This document shows, one piece after another, positions 1-12,671 of a stretch of 64,000 nt of DNA (its first letter is position 1; the number at the start of each line of letters is the position of its first letter). Source of the stretch: Saccharum officinarum (Eukaryota > Streptophyta > Magnoliopsida > Poales > Poaceae); the NCBI GenBank assembly GCA_020631735.1, contig CM036223.1, forward strand, positions 13,765,356-13,829,355, read 5' to 3'. Made by a program: the position numbers and the translations under genes. The notes below the pieces were generated by a model. That model saw only the letters and a list, made by a program, of their open reading frames with translations, made no database searches and was not told the DNA's origin.

Positions 1-3000
1 CTCCAAAAGATGTGCAACAAGACATTCTGAAATCTTATGAAATTATCTACAATTCATTTATAATCACCTAAGCCTAATTCTCAAGTTTAATAGGTCGAAA
101 AGATGAAACTACAGAATCTGGTTTGCTCCAAACAGAGAGCAACCAAATCGGACCTGACTTTTAAACATCTATAACTCAAAAAACTACTGACCAAATCCAC
201 CAAATTTAACACAAGCTAGATACATGAATTATATACAACTTTGCTATAGACAAGGTGCTCAGAAAACATCATTAACATGGGGTAATCTATATTGCCCCCA
301 GAACTGTCCAGAAACCACATTTGCAAGAAATAAATACTAACTTATGTTACAAACATATAATTGGACAAAACCAACTTTACCAACATGTCACTTATGACTA
401 ATGAACACCAGAAAACATAGTTTCCATTCCTAATTGAATTCTTTTAATACATTTCTTAATTTACCTAGATAATTAGGTGGAATCATGAACACATATCAAA
501 AGTGCATAATAAATTCTACCAAAATTACAGTGTCCTAAAAATGCTCCTAAAAGTCTACTGTCCAAATTTTAAGCCATTTAGACAAGTATATCAACCTCTA
601 TGAAAAAGACAAATAGCTATTGCAATAAATCATGTGAGAGTAAGTTAAACCTAAAACTCAATATTTTCTATGAACACATGGCCATAGTATGAATCAATCA
701 TCATAGAGCAACATCATAATAAGGTAATGGAACAACATTTTCTATTTTGTCATTTATATATTATTTATAAGCTATTTATCAAGCCATAAACAAGTTAAAT
801 CAATAACTTGATCATACAACAAGCAATGACCATGAAATTTATACCACAGTACATACATAGCATAATAAGACTACCCTAAAAATTTCACCTAAATTGGAGC
901 ACCACAACTTAAGATATAAAAATGACAAGAAATACAATGTAGATTTTCTCATTTATCAAGATTAAATCAAAATCCTAAGAAAACAGTGACAACTAATAGA
1001 TTTAATATTTTTATTAGTTATTACATGTTATCACAAAATTAACAAAATAAGAATCACTATTTTTGGAGTTCTAAAACTCAAGATATGGCTCTGGTCAAGT
1101 TTATAAGCATTTTTGGAGCATTTTTAAAGCTTAAATAAAGACATCAGAAAACATCTACAAACATGTAACATATTATGACTCCACTGCATAGATCTTTTCT
1201 CAAGGTTTCCTCCACTTTTGCTATTTTTGGAATTACCTAGCATGAGATATGAATTTTAGAAGATTTACATAAAATCTGAAATTCAAAAACGAAATTAACT
1301 ACTTAACCCTAGATATGCTAGGTGTACCCGGCTATGCACCCAAAATCGCCACCACTTAAACCGACATGTGGGACCCACTTCATAGTTGGCCCGCTTGCCA
1401 TACACTCGGAGAGAGACAGAGAGAGGAGAGGCGTCAGTCCTCTTCCTCAAATCAACCGGGCAGGGGAGGTGGACACCGGCGACCATGGTGGTGATGCGCG
1501 GGGACAGGAGAGGTCCTAGGTGCATGCCTAGGCGGTGTTGCTCGACCAAGCGCAGCTAGTGGCGTCTCGGTCCTGTTCGCGGCGGCCTACGAAGGGGGCA
1601 GAGCAGAGGACGTCAAAAAAGGCTGATTTTTGGCGCGGTGGTCGATGACGACGGAGGAGTAGTGGCAGTGAGCATCCACGGGCCTAGGCGCATCTTCCAG
1701 CAGCCGCGGCTCGGCCAGAGGTGGCCCTGGCCCCGTGGCCACGCGCTACCCCCTCGGCGGCGGAAATGGCGTCGGTGGCCGGGCGACACGGTGGCGAGGA
1801 GCGGTCGGGGTTAGGTGTGGTGGGTACAACAAGGAGAGGCAGAGGTGGTGGTGTGCTCAGTTTGGCCCATGACCGACAAATCACTGAGAACGACATCGTG
1901 GCCATGAGCTCTGGAGTTCAGCCATGACAGCGGTGGCGCTCGGTGAGCAACAGCCAGATGAAGGCAGTGGCAACGGCTCCTATCAAGCGTGTACAAGGCA
2001 TAGAGGGAGTTTCCAGGGCCGGTGACGGCTTGGCTTGGCTGCGACGCGTGAAGTCGTGGGGTGCCGAACGGCTCTGCCCGTGGTGGCCATGGCTGCGGCA
2101 CTTGCTCTCGCGAACCCAGAGCGGAGAAGGGGCGAGAGAGAAGTGGAGAGGCGCTCGGGTGTTGCTTGGGCTTCACCAACATGAGAGGGGATGAGGATGC
2201 GCGGCAATGCAGTGGGGATGCGGCATGGGCATGGCTGCCACACCATGGAGCATGCGTCGGCCGTCTTGGCATTCTGCCGAACACGTGTCGGGTTACAACG
2301 TGGGCCGGGTGGACGACGATTTGGGCTAGATCCTGGCCGAACTGGACCTTGGGCCAAATACAAAGTTTGAAGCCCGCTCAATGCTCTACAAAATCTATTT
2401 AGGGTTTATGACCATTAGTGCTCTGGATTAGGAGGTAATGAGCCCCAAAGTTGACAATGCCAGTGATTTGAAAGGAACGACAATAATCCAATTTGAGGGT
2501 CAAAATGAAACGCAACTGGTGCCATCTTCTTGTATGTCCTTCCCCATAATGTCCACTCCAACTTTTGTATTTGCCTCAACTTGAGTTGTTTAACAAAATT
2601 GGGAGAACACGCCATGTCAAGGTCAATTAGTGATAAAACAACTTTTTGCTATTTTGGAAACTATTATTGAAGGTCCAACTAAGCTCCATTTTTAGTGACA
2701 CTTGATTCATTGTTTCCATAATTAAAAGGACTACAACTCATATTAAGGAACCTAATTGAGCTACCATATGAAATTGGAAGATAAAATGTTGCAAACATGT
2801 CAACTTTCTGCTGTCAAATCTAGGACTTAGAATCTTTTCTGGCTTTGAAAAACAACATCTAGTTCAAACTTGTGAGCCCTATTTGACTAGGTTAGAGGAC
2901 AAACTAACTCTTGACCATTAAACAAAGTTTGTTGTACACAAGATGAACTACAACTCTTGTTTAAGGTCAAACCTCATAACTAGTACAAAAGTCAAAGTTT

Positions 3001-3481
3001 CACTTTAGTCAAAGTAGCAACTCGATAAAGCATAAACTAGGGTTTTAGGCCAAATCGAGGCATTTTCTTAACATTTGCTCAACATGAACCCTTCATGACT
3101 TTTGTTGTAGATTTCATATAGAGTAATTTGGGCAAAGTTGCAAGGTTTGGTTGATGGTCTATAATTCCATTCACTTAATGGTGCAAATTCCCATAGGAAT
3201 AGAACTTATCATTTCATGTGACTTTTTGATTCCAAACTTCATGAAACTTTTTCAGTGACCAATATAGCTAGGTATTAAGGTGAGACACATGAAGATATTG
3301 TAATAACACCACCCAACCATATATCTTGAAAATGGCCTATATGTAAAGCAATGGAGTAACATCCAAGTTTAGGTTAGGCTCATCTCCATAGGTTGACCTT
3401 GCCATCGTCATCTCCACTTAATCTATCATTTTTGAGCTCAAACCCACTGCTTAGTGAGGGACAAACACCTAGGGTGTTACA
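1..3481 (-). mobile_element. Part of a very long Ty3/gypsy-type LTR (same family as 48681-53706)
   Basis: This AT-rich block runs collinear with 50690-53706: the shared text starts at the window edge and continues to the terminal TGTAACACCC (read on the minus strand), which ends here at 3481. The homology is clear at 1-1290 and 2400-3481; the GC-rich centre (about 1300-2400) is much more diverged and about 0.4 kb longer than in the other copy. No internal domain or polypurine tract follows the terminus, so this is either a solo LTR or an LTR inserted into the 3' part of Sirevirus A; its other end is outside the window, so the target duplication (next bases TATAC) cannot be checked. The small open frames in the GC-rich part have no recognisable domain and are not called as genes. 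Confidence 0.75.
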
Positions 3482-3637
3482 TATACTCACTATATATCAT
3501 GACTAGAAACAAACAAATAATACAAACTATGGTCATGACATATAGATCAAGTTTATAAAACATTTTGAAACACAATATGAAACTTTTCAAATCATTTGCC
3601 TAGGTCACTAGTTGATCAAACATTGGTGTGCTAAATT
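3482..3637 (-). other. Post-RNase H non-coding sequence of Sirevirus A, cut short
   Basis: The 156 bases between the end of the RNase H frame and the long LTR terminus carry no open frame. In the related element at 32162-42558 the equivalent region is about 1.1 kb and ends in a polypurine tract; here it is interrupted by the foreign LTR. Confidence 0.5.
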
Positions 3638-5448
3638 TCAAACCACGTTATGAGAATCAAGTATATTTAGTTCACTACGCAACGCGCAAAACCTTGACTC
3701 ATCAAGAGGCTTAGTGAGGATATCGGCTAGTTGTTTTTTGGTGCTCACATGGCGAATTTCGATATCTCCTTTAATTTTGTGGACTCTCAAGAAATGATGA
3801 TAGATGTCTATGTGTTTGGTTCTTGAGTGGCTCACTGGATTGTTTGCAAGCTTTATGGCACTTTCATTGTCACACAAGAGTGAAATTTTAGTGAAATGAC
3901 ATCCAAAATCTTTAAGGGTTTGCCTCATCTAAAGTAGTTGAGCACAACATGCACTAGCTGCAACATACTCGGCCTTGGCAGTGGATAGGGCTACACAATT
4001 TTGCATTTTAGAGCTCCAAGACACTAGAGACTGTCCAAGGAATTGACAAGTCCCCAAAGTGCCTTTTCGATCTACTTTGCAACCGGCATAATTGGAATCC
4101 GAATACCCAAGTAGATCGAACTTAGAACCCTTGGGATACCACAAGCCAAGGTTAGGAGTGTGTACTAAATATCTCAAGATTCTCTTAATAGCCACTAAGT
4201 GACACTCTTTTAGGTTAGCTTGAAATCTAGCACACATGCACACACTAAACATAATATCAGGCCTAGATGCACATAAATAAAGTAGAGAGCCAATCATGGA
4301 GCGATATACCTTGGTGTCCACAGCTTTCCCTTCTTTGTTGAGATCAAGATGTCCATTGATTGGCATGGGAGTTTTGATAGGCTTGGCATTCACCATGTCA
4401 AATTTCTTAAGCATATCATGGTTGTACTTCGTTTTACTAATGAAAATCCCTTCATTCACTTGCTTGATTTGAAATTCAAGGAAGAACTTCAATTCACCCA
4501 TCATGGACATCTCAAATCTCTTTGTCATAGTCCTACTAAATTTCTCACAAAAAGTATGATTAGTACTACCAAATATTATGTCATCGACATATATTTGGCA
4601 CACAAATATATCCTTATTGACTTTGTGAGTGAAAAGAGTAGGATTAGCTTTGCCTATTTCAAAGCCTTGTTTAAGCAAGAACTCCTTAAGGCATTCATAC
4701 CATGCTCTTGGTGCTTGCTTAAGCCCATAGAGCACCTTTTGGAGTTTATAAACATGGTTAGGATACTTGGGGTCTTCAAAACTCGGTGGTTGCTCAACAT
4801 AGACAAGCTCTTGGATAGGGTTATTAAGGAATGCACTCTTGACATCCATTTGATACAGCTTGAAGTCATGATGAGCAGCATAGGCTAGAAGCATTTGAAT
4901 TGCTTCAAGTCTTGCCACTGGTGCATATGTTTCTTCAAAGTCCAAACCCTCTACTTGAGTGAAGCTTTGAGCATCCAATCTTGCCTTGTTCCTTGTCACC
5001 ATGCCATTTTCATCTTGCTTGTTGCGGAAGACCCATTTGGTGCCGATGATGTCTGTGTTGGGTCTTTCCACCAAAGTCCAAACTTGATTTCTTTCGAAGT
5101 TGTTTAGCTCTTCTTGCATTGCTATCACCCAATCCGGGTCTCCAAGTGCTTGCTCAACCTTGAGAGGTTCCAAGGAGGAAACAAATGAGTAAAATTGACA
5201 AAAACTTACCAAATGTGAGCGTGTTGTTACCCCTTTTGAAGCCTCCCAAGGATATTATCAACGGGATGATCCTGTTGAATAGTTTGCCTTAGCCTTGGAT
5301 GATCAATGACATCTTGTTCATTTTGTGGATCTTTATCTTCATCTTCTTCAAAGATTGGCTGTAGGTTTTGTCCATGCATTGGAGTTGATCTTACTGCTTG
5401 CTCTGGAGGGGGCGCAGCACTGCCACTCGTAGGGGCGGCACTGCCGCT
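3638..5448 (-). pseudogene. Sirevirus A reverse transcriptase - RNase H
   Basis: This is the C-terminal half of a Ty1/copia polyprotein. The RT (read from about 5160 downward) shows the copia signatures [44 protein letters not shown] and the catalytic [10 protein letters not shown] (near 4560-4600). RNase H follows with GSLLYLCASRPDIMFSVC, YSDSNYAGC and ALSTAKAEYVAAS. The frame is interrupted at 3929-3931 by TAG where the related element at 39230 has a Trp codon, so a one-base transition explains it; the last 96 codons (LCDNESAIKLANNP, TKHIDIYHHFLR, QLADILTKPLDE) continue in the same frame. The linker 5213-5448 between integrase and RT appears open in this frame and contains two GC-rich palindromic words. 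The protein cannot be made full length as the sequence stands. Confidence 0.9.
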
Positions 5449-6993
5449 CTACTGGACAGCAGCAGGGGTCTGCTCCCACTCAACATCAGGTACATCAGCG
5501 GAGTCTTGTTCACCAGCAGCTTGAATATCAACCTCATTTGTGTCTTCTTCTAATTGTGGCCTTATATCACCTAAAGCCAATTGATTGATTGCTTCACATG
5601 GTGGATCCTCCTTTCCTACAACACTTGAATCAACTTGCTCTACTTGAGAGCCATTAGTTTCATCAAATGTCACGTCTACCGCTATTTCAACTCTCCCAGA
5701 GGTTTTGTTGAAAACACGGTAGGCATGCTCATTTGATCCATAGCTAAGAAGAAAACCTTCATCAACTTTAGGTGCAAACTTAGAGGTTTTAGGTTTCTTG
5801 TTAAGTATGGAATACTTGCACCCAAACACTCTAAAGTAAGACACTTTGGTTGGTTACTGGTGAGAACCTCGTATGAAGTTTTCTTCAATTTCTTGTGTAA
5901 GTAGAGGCGATTGATGGCATGGCAAGTGGTGTTGACGGCCTCACACCAAAAGATGTCTGGCGTCTTGTATTCATCTAGCATTGTTCTTGCCATGTCAATC
6001 AAGGTACGATTCTTCCTCTCTACTACACCATTTTGTTGAGGGGTGTATGGAGATGAAAACTCATGCTTGATGTCCTCTTCATCAAGAAACTCCTCAACTT
6101 GAGTGTTCTTGAATGCAGTCCCATTATCACTTCTCACTTTCCTAATGGGGAGACCGAATTCCTTTTGAGCTCTTCTAACAAATGTCTTCACTTTGTCCCT
6201 AACTTGACACTTATCAAACAAGAAAAACACCCAAGTGAAACGGGAATAATCATCAACAATAACAAGATCATATTTGTTACCCCTGATACTTAGGTAGGCG
6301 ACCAATCCAAAGAGATCCATGTAAATGAGCTCCAATGGTTGTGTAGTGGTCATGATGCTCTTTGATGGGTGAGGTACGCCGACTTGCTTTCTGGCTTGAC
6401 AAGCACTACAAATTCCATCTTTCTCAAAGTGAGCATTTGTTAGTCTAAGGATGTGTTCATCTTTTTGAAGTTTGGCCAAGTTCCTCATCCCAACATGAGC
6501 TAGCCAGCGGTGCCATAGCCAACCCATGCTAGATTTTGCCACTAATCAAGTCTCGAGATTAGCTTTATCTTTGTTGAAGTCAACTAGGTAAAGCTTATTC
6601 TTTAATTGACCCGTAAAGATAATAGAGGAATCCTCCCTTCTAAAGGCTTCCATACCCTTATCCGTAAAGAGACAATTGTAACCCATTTCACAAAGTTGAG
6701 AAACGGATAACAAATTGTAACTCAACGAATCAACATGCAAAACATTTGTAATTGAATGCTCAAGTGTAATAGCAACTTTACCAAGACCAATCACATCCCC
6801 TTTTGAGTTGTCTCCGAAAAGGATATTCTCATTTGAGTCTACCTTCGGGGTATATGATGAAAACATACTCTTTTCTCCGTTCATATGATTTGTACATCCA
6901 CTATCAAGCACCCAACTTGATCCACCGGAGGAGTATGCCTACAAAACAAGTTTAGTTGCTAGATTTAGGTCCCCAACTAGACTTGTGGCCTTG
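5449..6993 (-). pseudogene. Sirevirus A aspartic protease - integrase
   Basis: Protease: the retroviral-type active site appears as LDSGCTNHM at about 6885-6911, followed by the copia motif NLLSVSQLCEMGY. A stop (TGA, 6543-6545) then separates it from the pre-integrase/integrase part, which begins LVAKSSMGWLWHRWLAHVGM (HHCC zinc-binding region, with CSACQARKQ) and continues with the catalytic core (DLFG, SDNGTAF, ERKNRTLIDMARTML). Near 5840-5850 the frame shifts by one; the C-terminal part (SYFRVFGCKYSILNKK, VTFDETNGSQ) is in the new frame and ends in TAG at 5449. The high-coordinate edge is the target duplication of the Athila insertion, which separates this portion from gag. Confidence 0.9.
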
Positions 6994-6998
6994 CATGT
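6994..6998. repeat. Target-site duplication CATGT, left copy
   Basis: CATGT stands directly before the TGTTGACGG terminus of the Athila-like element and is repeated directly after its other terminus at 16787-16791. This fixes the insertion site inside Sirevirus A and both element ends. Confidence 0.9.
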
Positions 6999-8248
6999 TG
7001 TTGACGGTAATTAACTCCAATTATAAACCATCAATAAAACATGAAAAAGGATGTAAATGCAAACTCCACCATAGAATAGGGACTCAACTAATAGAATTCC
7101 ATGAGTTTTGGTAAATTATGCTTTTACAGGGATTAAACAGGAGAATCAAGAATTCTAGAGAAGAGTTGGGCCCAAGGAACCGAACCAAACCTCGTCAAAC
7201 AGATGCAATCTCGACACCAGGAGACTCCAGAAGACTCTAGAAGGCACGAGACCAAAGCAGAGGCCCAGAGCCCATAATGTGGGGCCGGCCATCCCCTACC
7301 CTAGGCCGGCCGGCCTGGCCTAGGCCCAGCTTGAGCTCCCGTTCACACAACGCATTACAACACATCTCTATGTCACATCTCCACCGTCGTTGCAAGTCGG
7401 TTTGATCCAAGGGCTACGGTTCATCCCACCGGACTATATAACCAAGGGCAGACCCCCCTAGAGGCATCCTAGTTCATAATTCATATCTCCCGTTTGGGAT
7501 CAGAGGGATCCCTCGAAAGGATCTCTCCAGAGCCAGCTTTCAAGAAGAAGACTAGTTCTCCCTCTAGTTTAGGTTTAGAATCTAGTCTTATATTAGAATT
7601 AGAAGAGAGAGAGAGGTAGAAGATCTAGAGGAGGTGCCAGCCTGTTGGAGCTTCCTCTACGCCTTGTACCTGCGGATTCAGGATTCATTTTGTATCAAGG
7701 ATTTCTTTGGTGATCAACTTCTATTTGTCAGTAAGTTCATTGTTATTACTATTTTTCTAGTCTATGACTCTTTTGAGTGCTTTATTCTAGTCGCCCTATG
7801 ATAGAGTTAGCTATTATAGTGTAAGCAAGGTGCTTAGACTACTTAGCTCGTAAGATATACCCTATAGGCTGGGTCTTCGAAGTTGGTAGATCGCAGATGT
7901 GACAGGTCCGTTGAGTCCTCTGTAGCCCACACCCCGTTTATAGGCCGAGCAGGACCACATAGTTATTGTAGTAGATTACACTTTGTTTGGCATCTTCTAT
8001 GGTAACTCCCTAGACGAATAATAATCACACAACTTACTACAATAGAACTAGACAACCTTAACAATTTCCTTTATCTTCTAATTTCTCAGTCCTTGCTAGC
8101 TATTCATGGATCTAAGCTCTAGACTTTAGTACATCATTCCATTCCTTTGGGTTTGATATTAAAGCTGGGTCATTCCGGTGAAGTGCTACATCAGTAGATT
8201 ATCTGTGTACTTGCCGATAACAATAGTGTGCATTAATTTATATCAACA
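6999..8248 (+). repeat. 5' LTR of the Athila-like element
   Basis: The LTR is 1250 bases, starting TGTTGACGG and ending CAACA, and matches 15536-16786 along its whole length. A probable TATA box (TATATAA, 7435-7441) lies after a GC-rich block of nested GGCCGGCC palindromes (7281-7330), consistent with a U3 promoter region. Confidence 0.93.
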
Positions 8249-8256
8249 AGAATTTC

Positions 8257-8274
8257 TGGCGCCGTTGCCGGGGA
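8257..8274 (+). promoter_or_regulatory. Primer-binding site (tRNA-Asp type)
   Basis: TGGCGCCGTTGCCGGGGA lies 8 bases after the LTR end. This string is the usual PBS of Athila/Tat-branch plant gypsy elements, which use the 3' end of tRNA-Asp as primer. Confidence 0.85.
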
Positions 8275-8355
8275 ACGGTTGAAACTATCTTTAGTCTAGC
8301 TTTATCTTATATTATACTTTTATATTTTCTTTTGTTTATTCTTTATTTTATCTCC

Positions 8356-10476
8356 ATGGATTTTATAGGGTCTCCAGTAGATACTATAGATCCTACTCCT
8401 ATCAATCTCTGTCATTTTCGTGTGGCTAAAAACTCTAAGCCATTGCAATCTGCTAAGACCATTCTTTCAGATGGCTATGAGCTACGCCCATGTTTGATAG
8501 ATATGGTCCGGAAACAATTCTTTTTAGGCAAAGAAGATGAAAATCCACACACTCACTTAAACGAATTCGAGCAGACCTGTTCATGTCTTCACATTAAAGG
8601 CATGTCCGATGAAACTCTAAGATGGAAACTTTTTCCTTTCTCTTTAGAAGGAAAAGCTAAACATTGGTATAATCGAATCGCTCCAAGTAAGGGTGGAAAT
8701 TGGGAAGCTCTCTGTTCTAGCTTTTGTCTAGACTTCTTTCCTATTTCAAAAATTGTTTATCTTCATCTAGAGATTTTATCCTTCATTCAAGAAGATGATG
8801 AGTCTTTAGTGGCTGCCTGTGAACGTTTTGACAACCTTGTCCATTCTGGTCCATCCTTATCTATTCCAGACCCCGTACTTCTTCAACATTTTTATATGGG
8901 TTTGGATAAGAAAACTTCTGCTTTTCTAAATTTAGCTTCACGAGGATCTTTCCTATGCATTTCTGCTACGAAAGGGAGAGAACTTCTTCATAATATTTCA
9001 CAAGGCCCTTCTATACTGTTTGAAGCTAAAAAGATTTTAGAAGAAGCCCAAATAGTTGAACCTGGACTTTTACCTAATTCATCTCAACCTTCAGTTGTCT
9101 TAGACTCTGATGAGGAGGAAACTCTAGTTTGCGATTCTTTCTTTGAATTCAAGGATGATTATTTTACCGAATTTGGTAACACCTCGAATTATCACTCTAT
9201 AAGGAAGCCTCAGACCTTTAAGTCATCAAACCCTAAAATCATTTTAGATGACGCTTTCCTTAAGGAGACCACACAAGAGCTAACATATATGATAAGCCAT
9301 GAATGGTTAGAAGAATCAGAGCTTTCTAATGATATAATTTGTTTAGATTTTCCTTTTATTTCCATTCTGTGCCATATAGATGATGAACCTTTTTTAGCTC
9401 TTTACAATCCTATTGTGGGTGTTAACATCATGACTGCATCTTTTGCTCAAAACTTGTTCAAAAACATGCTATTAACCCCAACAACAAAACTGTTTCAAAA
9501 TTCTTTAGGACACATTCTTTCTAATTTGGGAATTTTATATGTCCTGCCTATCCAGGTAAAAGAAACTCTGGTGCACTTGAGCTTTTATGTTTTTGACATC
9601 ATTGAGTTTGACCTGTTGATAGGGCAACCAATTGATAGGCTTATTCAAGAAGGACAATTGGGGAATTTGAATATTTGTCTTGGGAAAACTCTTAACTTAT
9701 CTATATCCATTGCTCATTCTCTGAACACTGAGAGTGAACACTATCCCGAGCTAGACCCAATGGAAGAGGTTAAGGTAGCATCGCTTGAACCTTTTATAGA
9801 ACCCAATTTTGAAGATGATGCTGAGTTCTTCATAGAGGAAGAAGAAGATCACACTGTTCTCCCCAAACCTCTAGATCCATTTGAGGAAACTCCTAAGCCT
9901 CCCATTGAGTTGGAACCCCTGCCTTCTGGTCTTTGTTATGCTTTTCTCTATAATGATCTAGAAACTCCTGTAATCATAAGTGATAAACTTTCTCAAGATG
10001 AGACTTTTTGTTTGATCACTGTTCTAGAGAAGCATAGATCAACCTTTGGCTATTCACTCCAAGATCTCAAGGGCATCAGTCCTGCCCTCTGCACTCATCG
10101 TATTCCAACAGAACCTAATTGCATACCTTGTAGGGAGCCCCAACGTAGGCTTAATAATGCGATGAGAGAGGTGGTTAAGAAAGAGGTTTTGAAATTGTTG
10201 CACGCCGGGATTATTTATCCTATGCCACACAGTGAGTGGGTAAGCCCTGTTCAAGTTGTGCCTAAAAAGGGAGGCATGACTGTTGTGAAAAATGACAAGA
10301 ATGAATTAATTCCACAAAGAACCGTCACTGGATGGCGGATGTGTATTGATTATAGAAAACTTAACAAGGCAACAAAGAAAGATCACTTTCCTTTACCTTT
10401 CATTGATGAAATGTTAGAGCATTTAGCGAATCACTCTTTCTTTTGTTTTCTTGATTTGTATTCTAGATATCACTAG
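8356..10476 (+). pseudogene. Athila-like gag, protease-like region and N-terminal RT
   Basis: I choose the ATG at 8356 (MDFIGSPVDT); an in-frame ATG at 8332 is also possible. The first 230 or so residues are a plant gag of the Retrotrans_gag type (DGYELRPCLIDMVR, LRWKLFPFSLEGKAKHWYN, DPVLLQHFYMGLDKK). I see no zinc knuckle. The middle part corresponds in position to the aspartic protease, but where DxG is expected it reads LYNPIVGVNIM, so the catalytic Asp is absent; the later DLLIGQPIDRLI resembles the ILGRPFL segment of the fold. After an acidic linker the RT begins (CREPQRRLNNAMREVVKKEV, WRMCIDYRKLNKATKKDHFP). The frame stops at TAG 10474-10476, in FLDLYSRYH just before the conserved IPIHPDD; a Gln codon is expected there, one transition away. 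Confidence 0.88.
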
Positions 10477-12671
10477 ATTCCGATTCATCCTGATGATCAA
10501 AGCAAAACCACTTTTACATGTCCATATGGAACTTATGCTTATCGTAGAATATCTTTTGGATTAGGTAATGCACCTGCTTCTTTTCAAAGATGTATGATGT
10601 CTATATTTTCTGAGATGATTGAAGTAATCATGAAAGTTTTCATGGATGACTTTTCTGTTTATGGAAAAACTTTTGATGATTGTCTTAAAAATTTAGACAA
10701 GGTTTTGCAAAGATGTGAAGAAAAGCACTTAGTCCTTAATTGGGAAAAATGTCATTTCATGGTTAGAGAAGACATAGTGCTAGGACACTTGGTGTCTGAA
10801 CGCGGAATTGAGGTAGATAGAGCTAAAATTGAAGTAATTGAAAAACTACCTCCACCTGTAAGTGTTAAGGGAGTAAGAAGTTTTCCTGGCCATGCTGGTT
10901 TTTATCGTAGGTTTATTAAAGATTTCTCTCATATTGCTAGACCACTTACTAACCTTTTGGCTAAGGATGTTCCCTTTGAATTTGATAATGCATGTTTGAA
11001 AGCTTTTGAAACTTTGAAGAAAGCACTTACTTTTGCACCAATCATTCAACCCCCTGATTGGTCATTGCCTTTTGAAATCATGTGTGATGCAAATGATTAT
11101 GCTGTAGGAGCAGTGCTAGGCCAATGTAGGAATAAAAAGCACCATGCAATTGCTTATGCTAGCAAAACTTTGACAGGACCTCAACTTAATTATGCAACAA
11201 CTGAAAAAGAGCTTCTGGCTGTTGTTTTTGCTATTGATAAATTTAGATCTTACTTAGTTGGAGCTAAGGTGATTCTTTACACTGATCATGCTGCACTTAA
11301 ATACTTGCTCACTAAGAAAGATGCTAAACCTTGTTTGATAAGATGAATTTTGTTACTCCAAGAATTTGACTTAGAAATTAAAGATAAAAAGGGAGTAGAA
11401 AATTCTGTTGCTGATCACTTGTCAAGAATGCAGTTTGAAAATCCACAGGAATTGCCCATTGACGATTCACTCAGGGATGATATGCTTTATCAAATCTCCA
11501 GATCTGACCCCTGGTATACAGATATTGTTAATTTTATAGTTTTAGGATATGTACCGCCAGGAGGAGATAAGAGGAAGCTCATTTATGAGAGTTGTTATCA
11601 CCTATGGGATGATCCATACCTCTTCAGAGTGTGCTTGGATGGGTTGCTCAGAAGATGTGTACTAGCAGAAGAAGGAATCAAAATCATAGAATGTTGTCAT
11701 TCATCACCATATGGAGGACATTATGGGGCATTCCGAACACATGCAAAGATTTGGCAAAGTGGATTCTTTTGGCCAACCATGTATGAAAACACAAAGGAAT
11801 TTGTTCGACGATGTAGATCGTGTCAGAGATTTGGCAACATCAACTCAAGAGATGCCATGCCACTCACTAGCAATCTTTAGATTGAGCTTTTTTATTGCTG
11901 GGGCATTGACTACATGGGACCATTTCCAAAGTCAAGGAACTATGAATACATTTTAGTAGCAGTCGACTATGTTTCTAAATGGGTCGAAGCTATGGCATGC
12001 AAAGCTACTGATTCCAGGAATTCCAAGAAGATGTTTGAAGAGATAATATTTCCAAGGTTTGGAGTTCCCAAGATGGTGATCAGTGATGGAGGTACTCACT
12101 TTATTGACAAGAACTTTCGCAAGTACTTAGTGAAACAAGGGATTCATCACAACATCGCTACTCCATATCATCCTCAGACAAGTGGACAAGCAGAAACGTC
12201 AAACAAGCAAATCAAGAATATTCTGCAAAAGACTGTCGATGAAATGGGAACAAGATGGAAAGACAAACTACCCGGTGTACTTTGGGCATATCGAACAGCC
12301 TACAAGACACCACTTGGAATGTCCCCATATCAACTCGTCTACGGAAGACTTGTCACTTGCCTGTGGAGTTAGAATTCAAAGCTCACTGGGCAATTAAAAG
12401 ATGGAACATGGATTTGGAAGCAACCGGAATCAAAAGGAAGATGCAACTCTCAGAACTTGATGAATGGCGTGAGAAAGCCTATCACAATGCCAAGATATAC
12501 AAGGAGAGAACAAAGAGGTGGCATGACAAGAGGATCAAGAAGAAGAGCTTCGCTCCGGGAGATAAGGTATTACTTTTTAATTCCAGGGTAAAGCTATTCA
12601 GTCATGGAAAACTACGAAGTAAATGGGAAGGACCATTTACGATGGTAAGTTCTTCATCACATGAGCGGTAA
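10477..12671 (+). pseudogene. Athila-like RT (remainder), RNase H and integrase, with breaks
   Basis: RT continues from IPIHPDDQSKTTFTC with the catalytic FMDDFSVYG near 10640-10665. RNase H follows (FEIMCDANDYAVGAVLGQ near 11070, TDHAALKYLL near 11285). TGA at 11344-11346 interrupts at a position where Trp is usual. Integrase starts with an HHCC zinc region (HSSPYGGHYGAFRTHAKIW ... CRSCQRFG, 11699-11835); a second TAG at 11878-11880 follows. The DDE core shows [15 protein letters not shown] (near 12085) and [13 protein letters not shown] (near 12190). Around 12343 one base is missing relative to the expected frame, and the C-terminal part ([39 protein letters not shown]) runs on in the shifted frame to 12671. 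Confidence 0.9.

Noticed and set aside
1295..2402. Overlapping frames on both strands in the left LTR
   Set aside because: GC-rich LTR centre, no domain, frames not shared with the other LTR copies.
4349..4888. 179-codon plus-strand frame
   Set aside because: Exact antisense of the Sirevirus A reverse transcriptase; shadow of the real coding strand.
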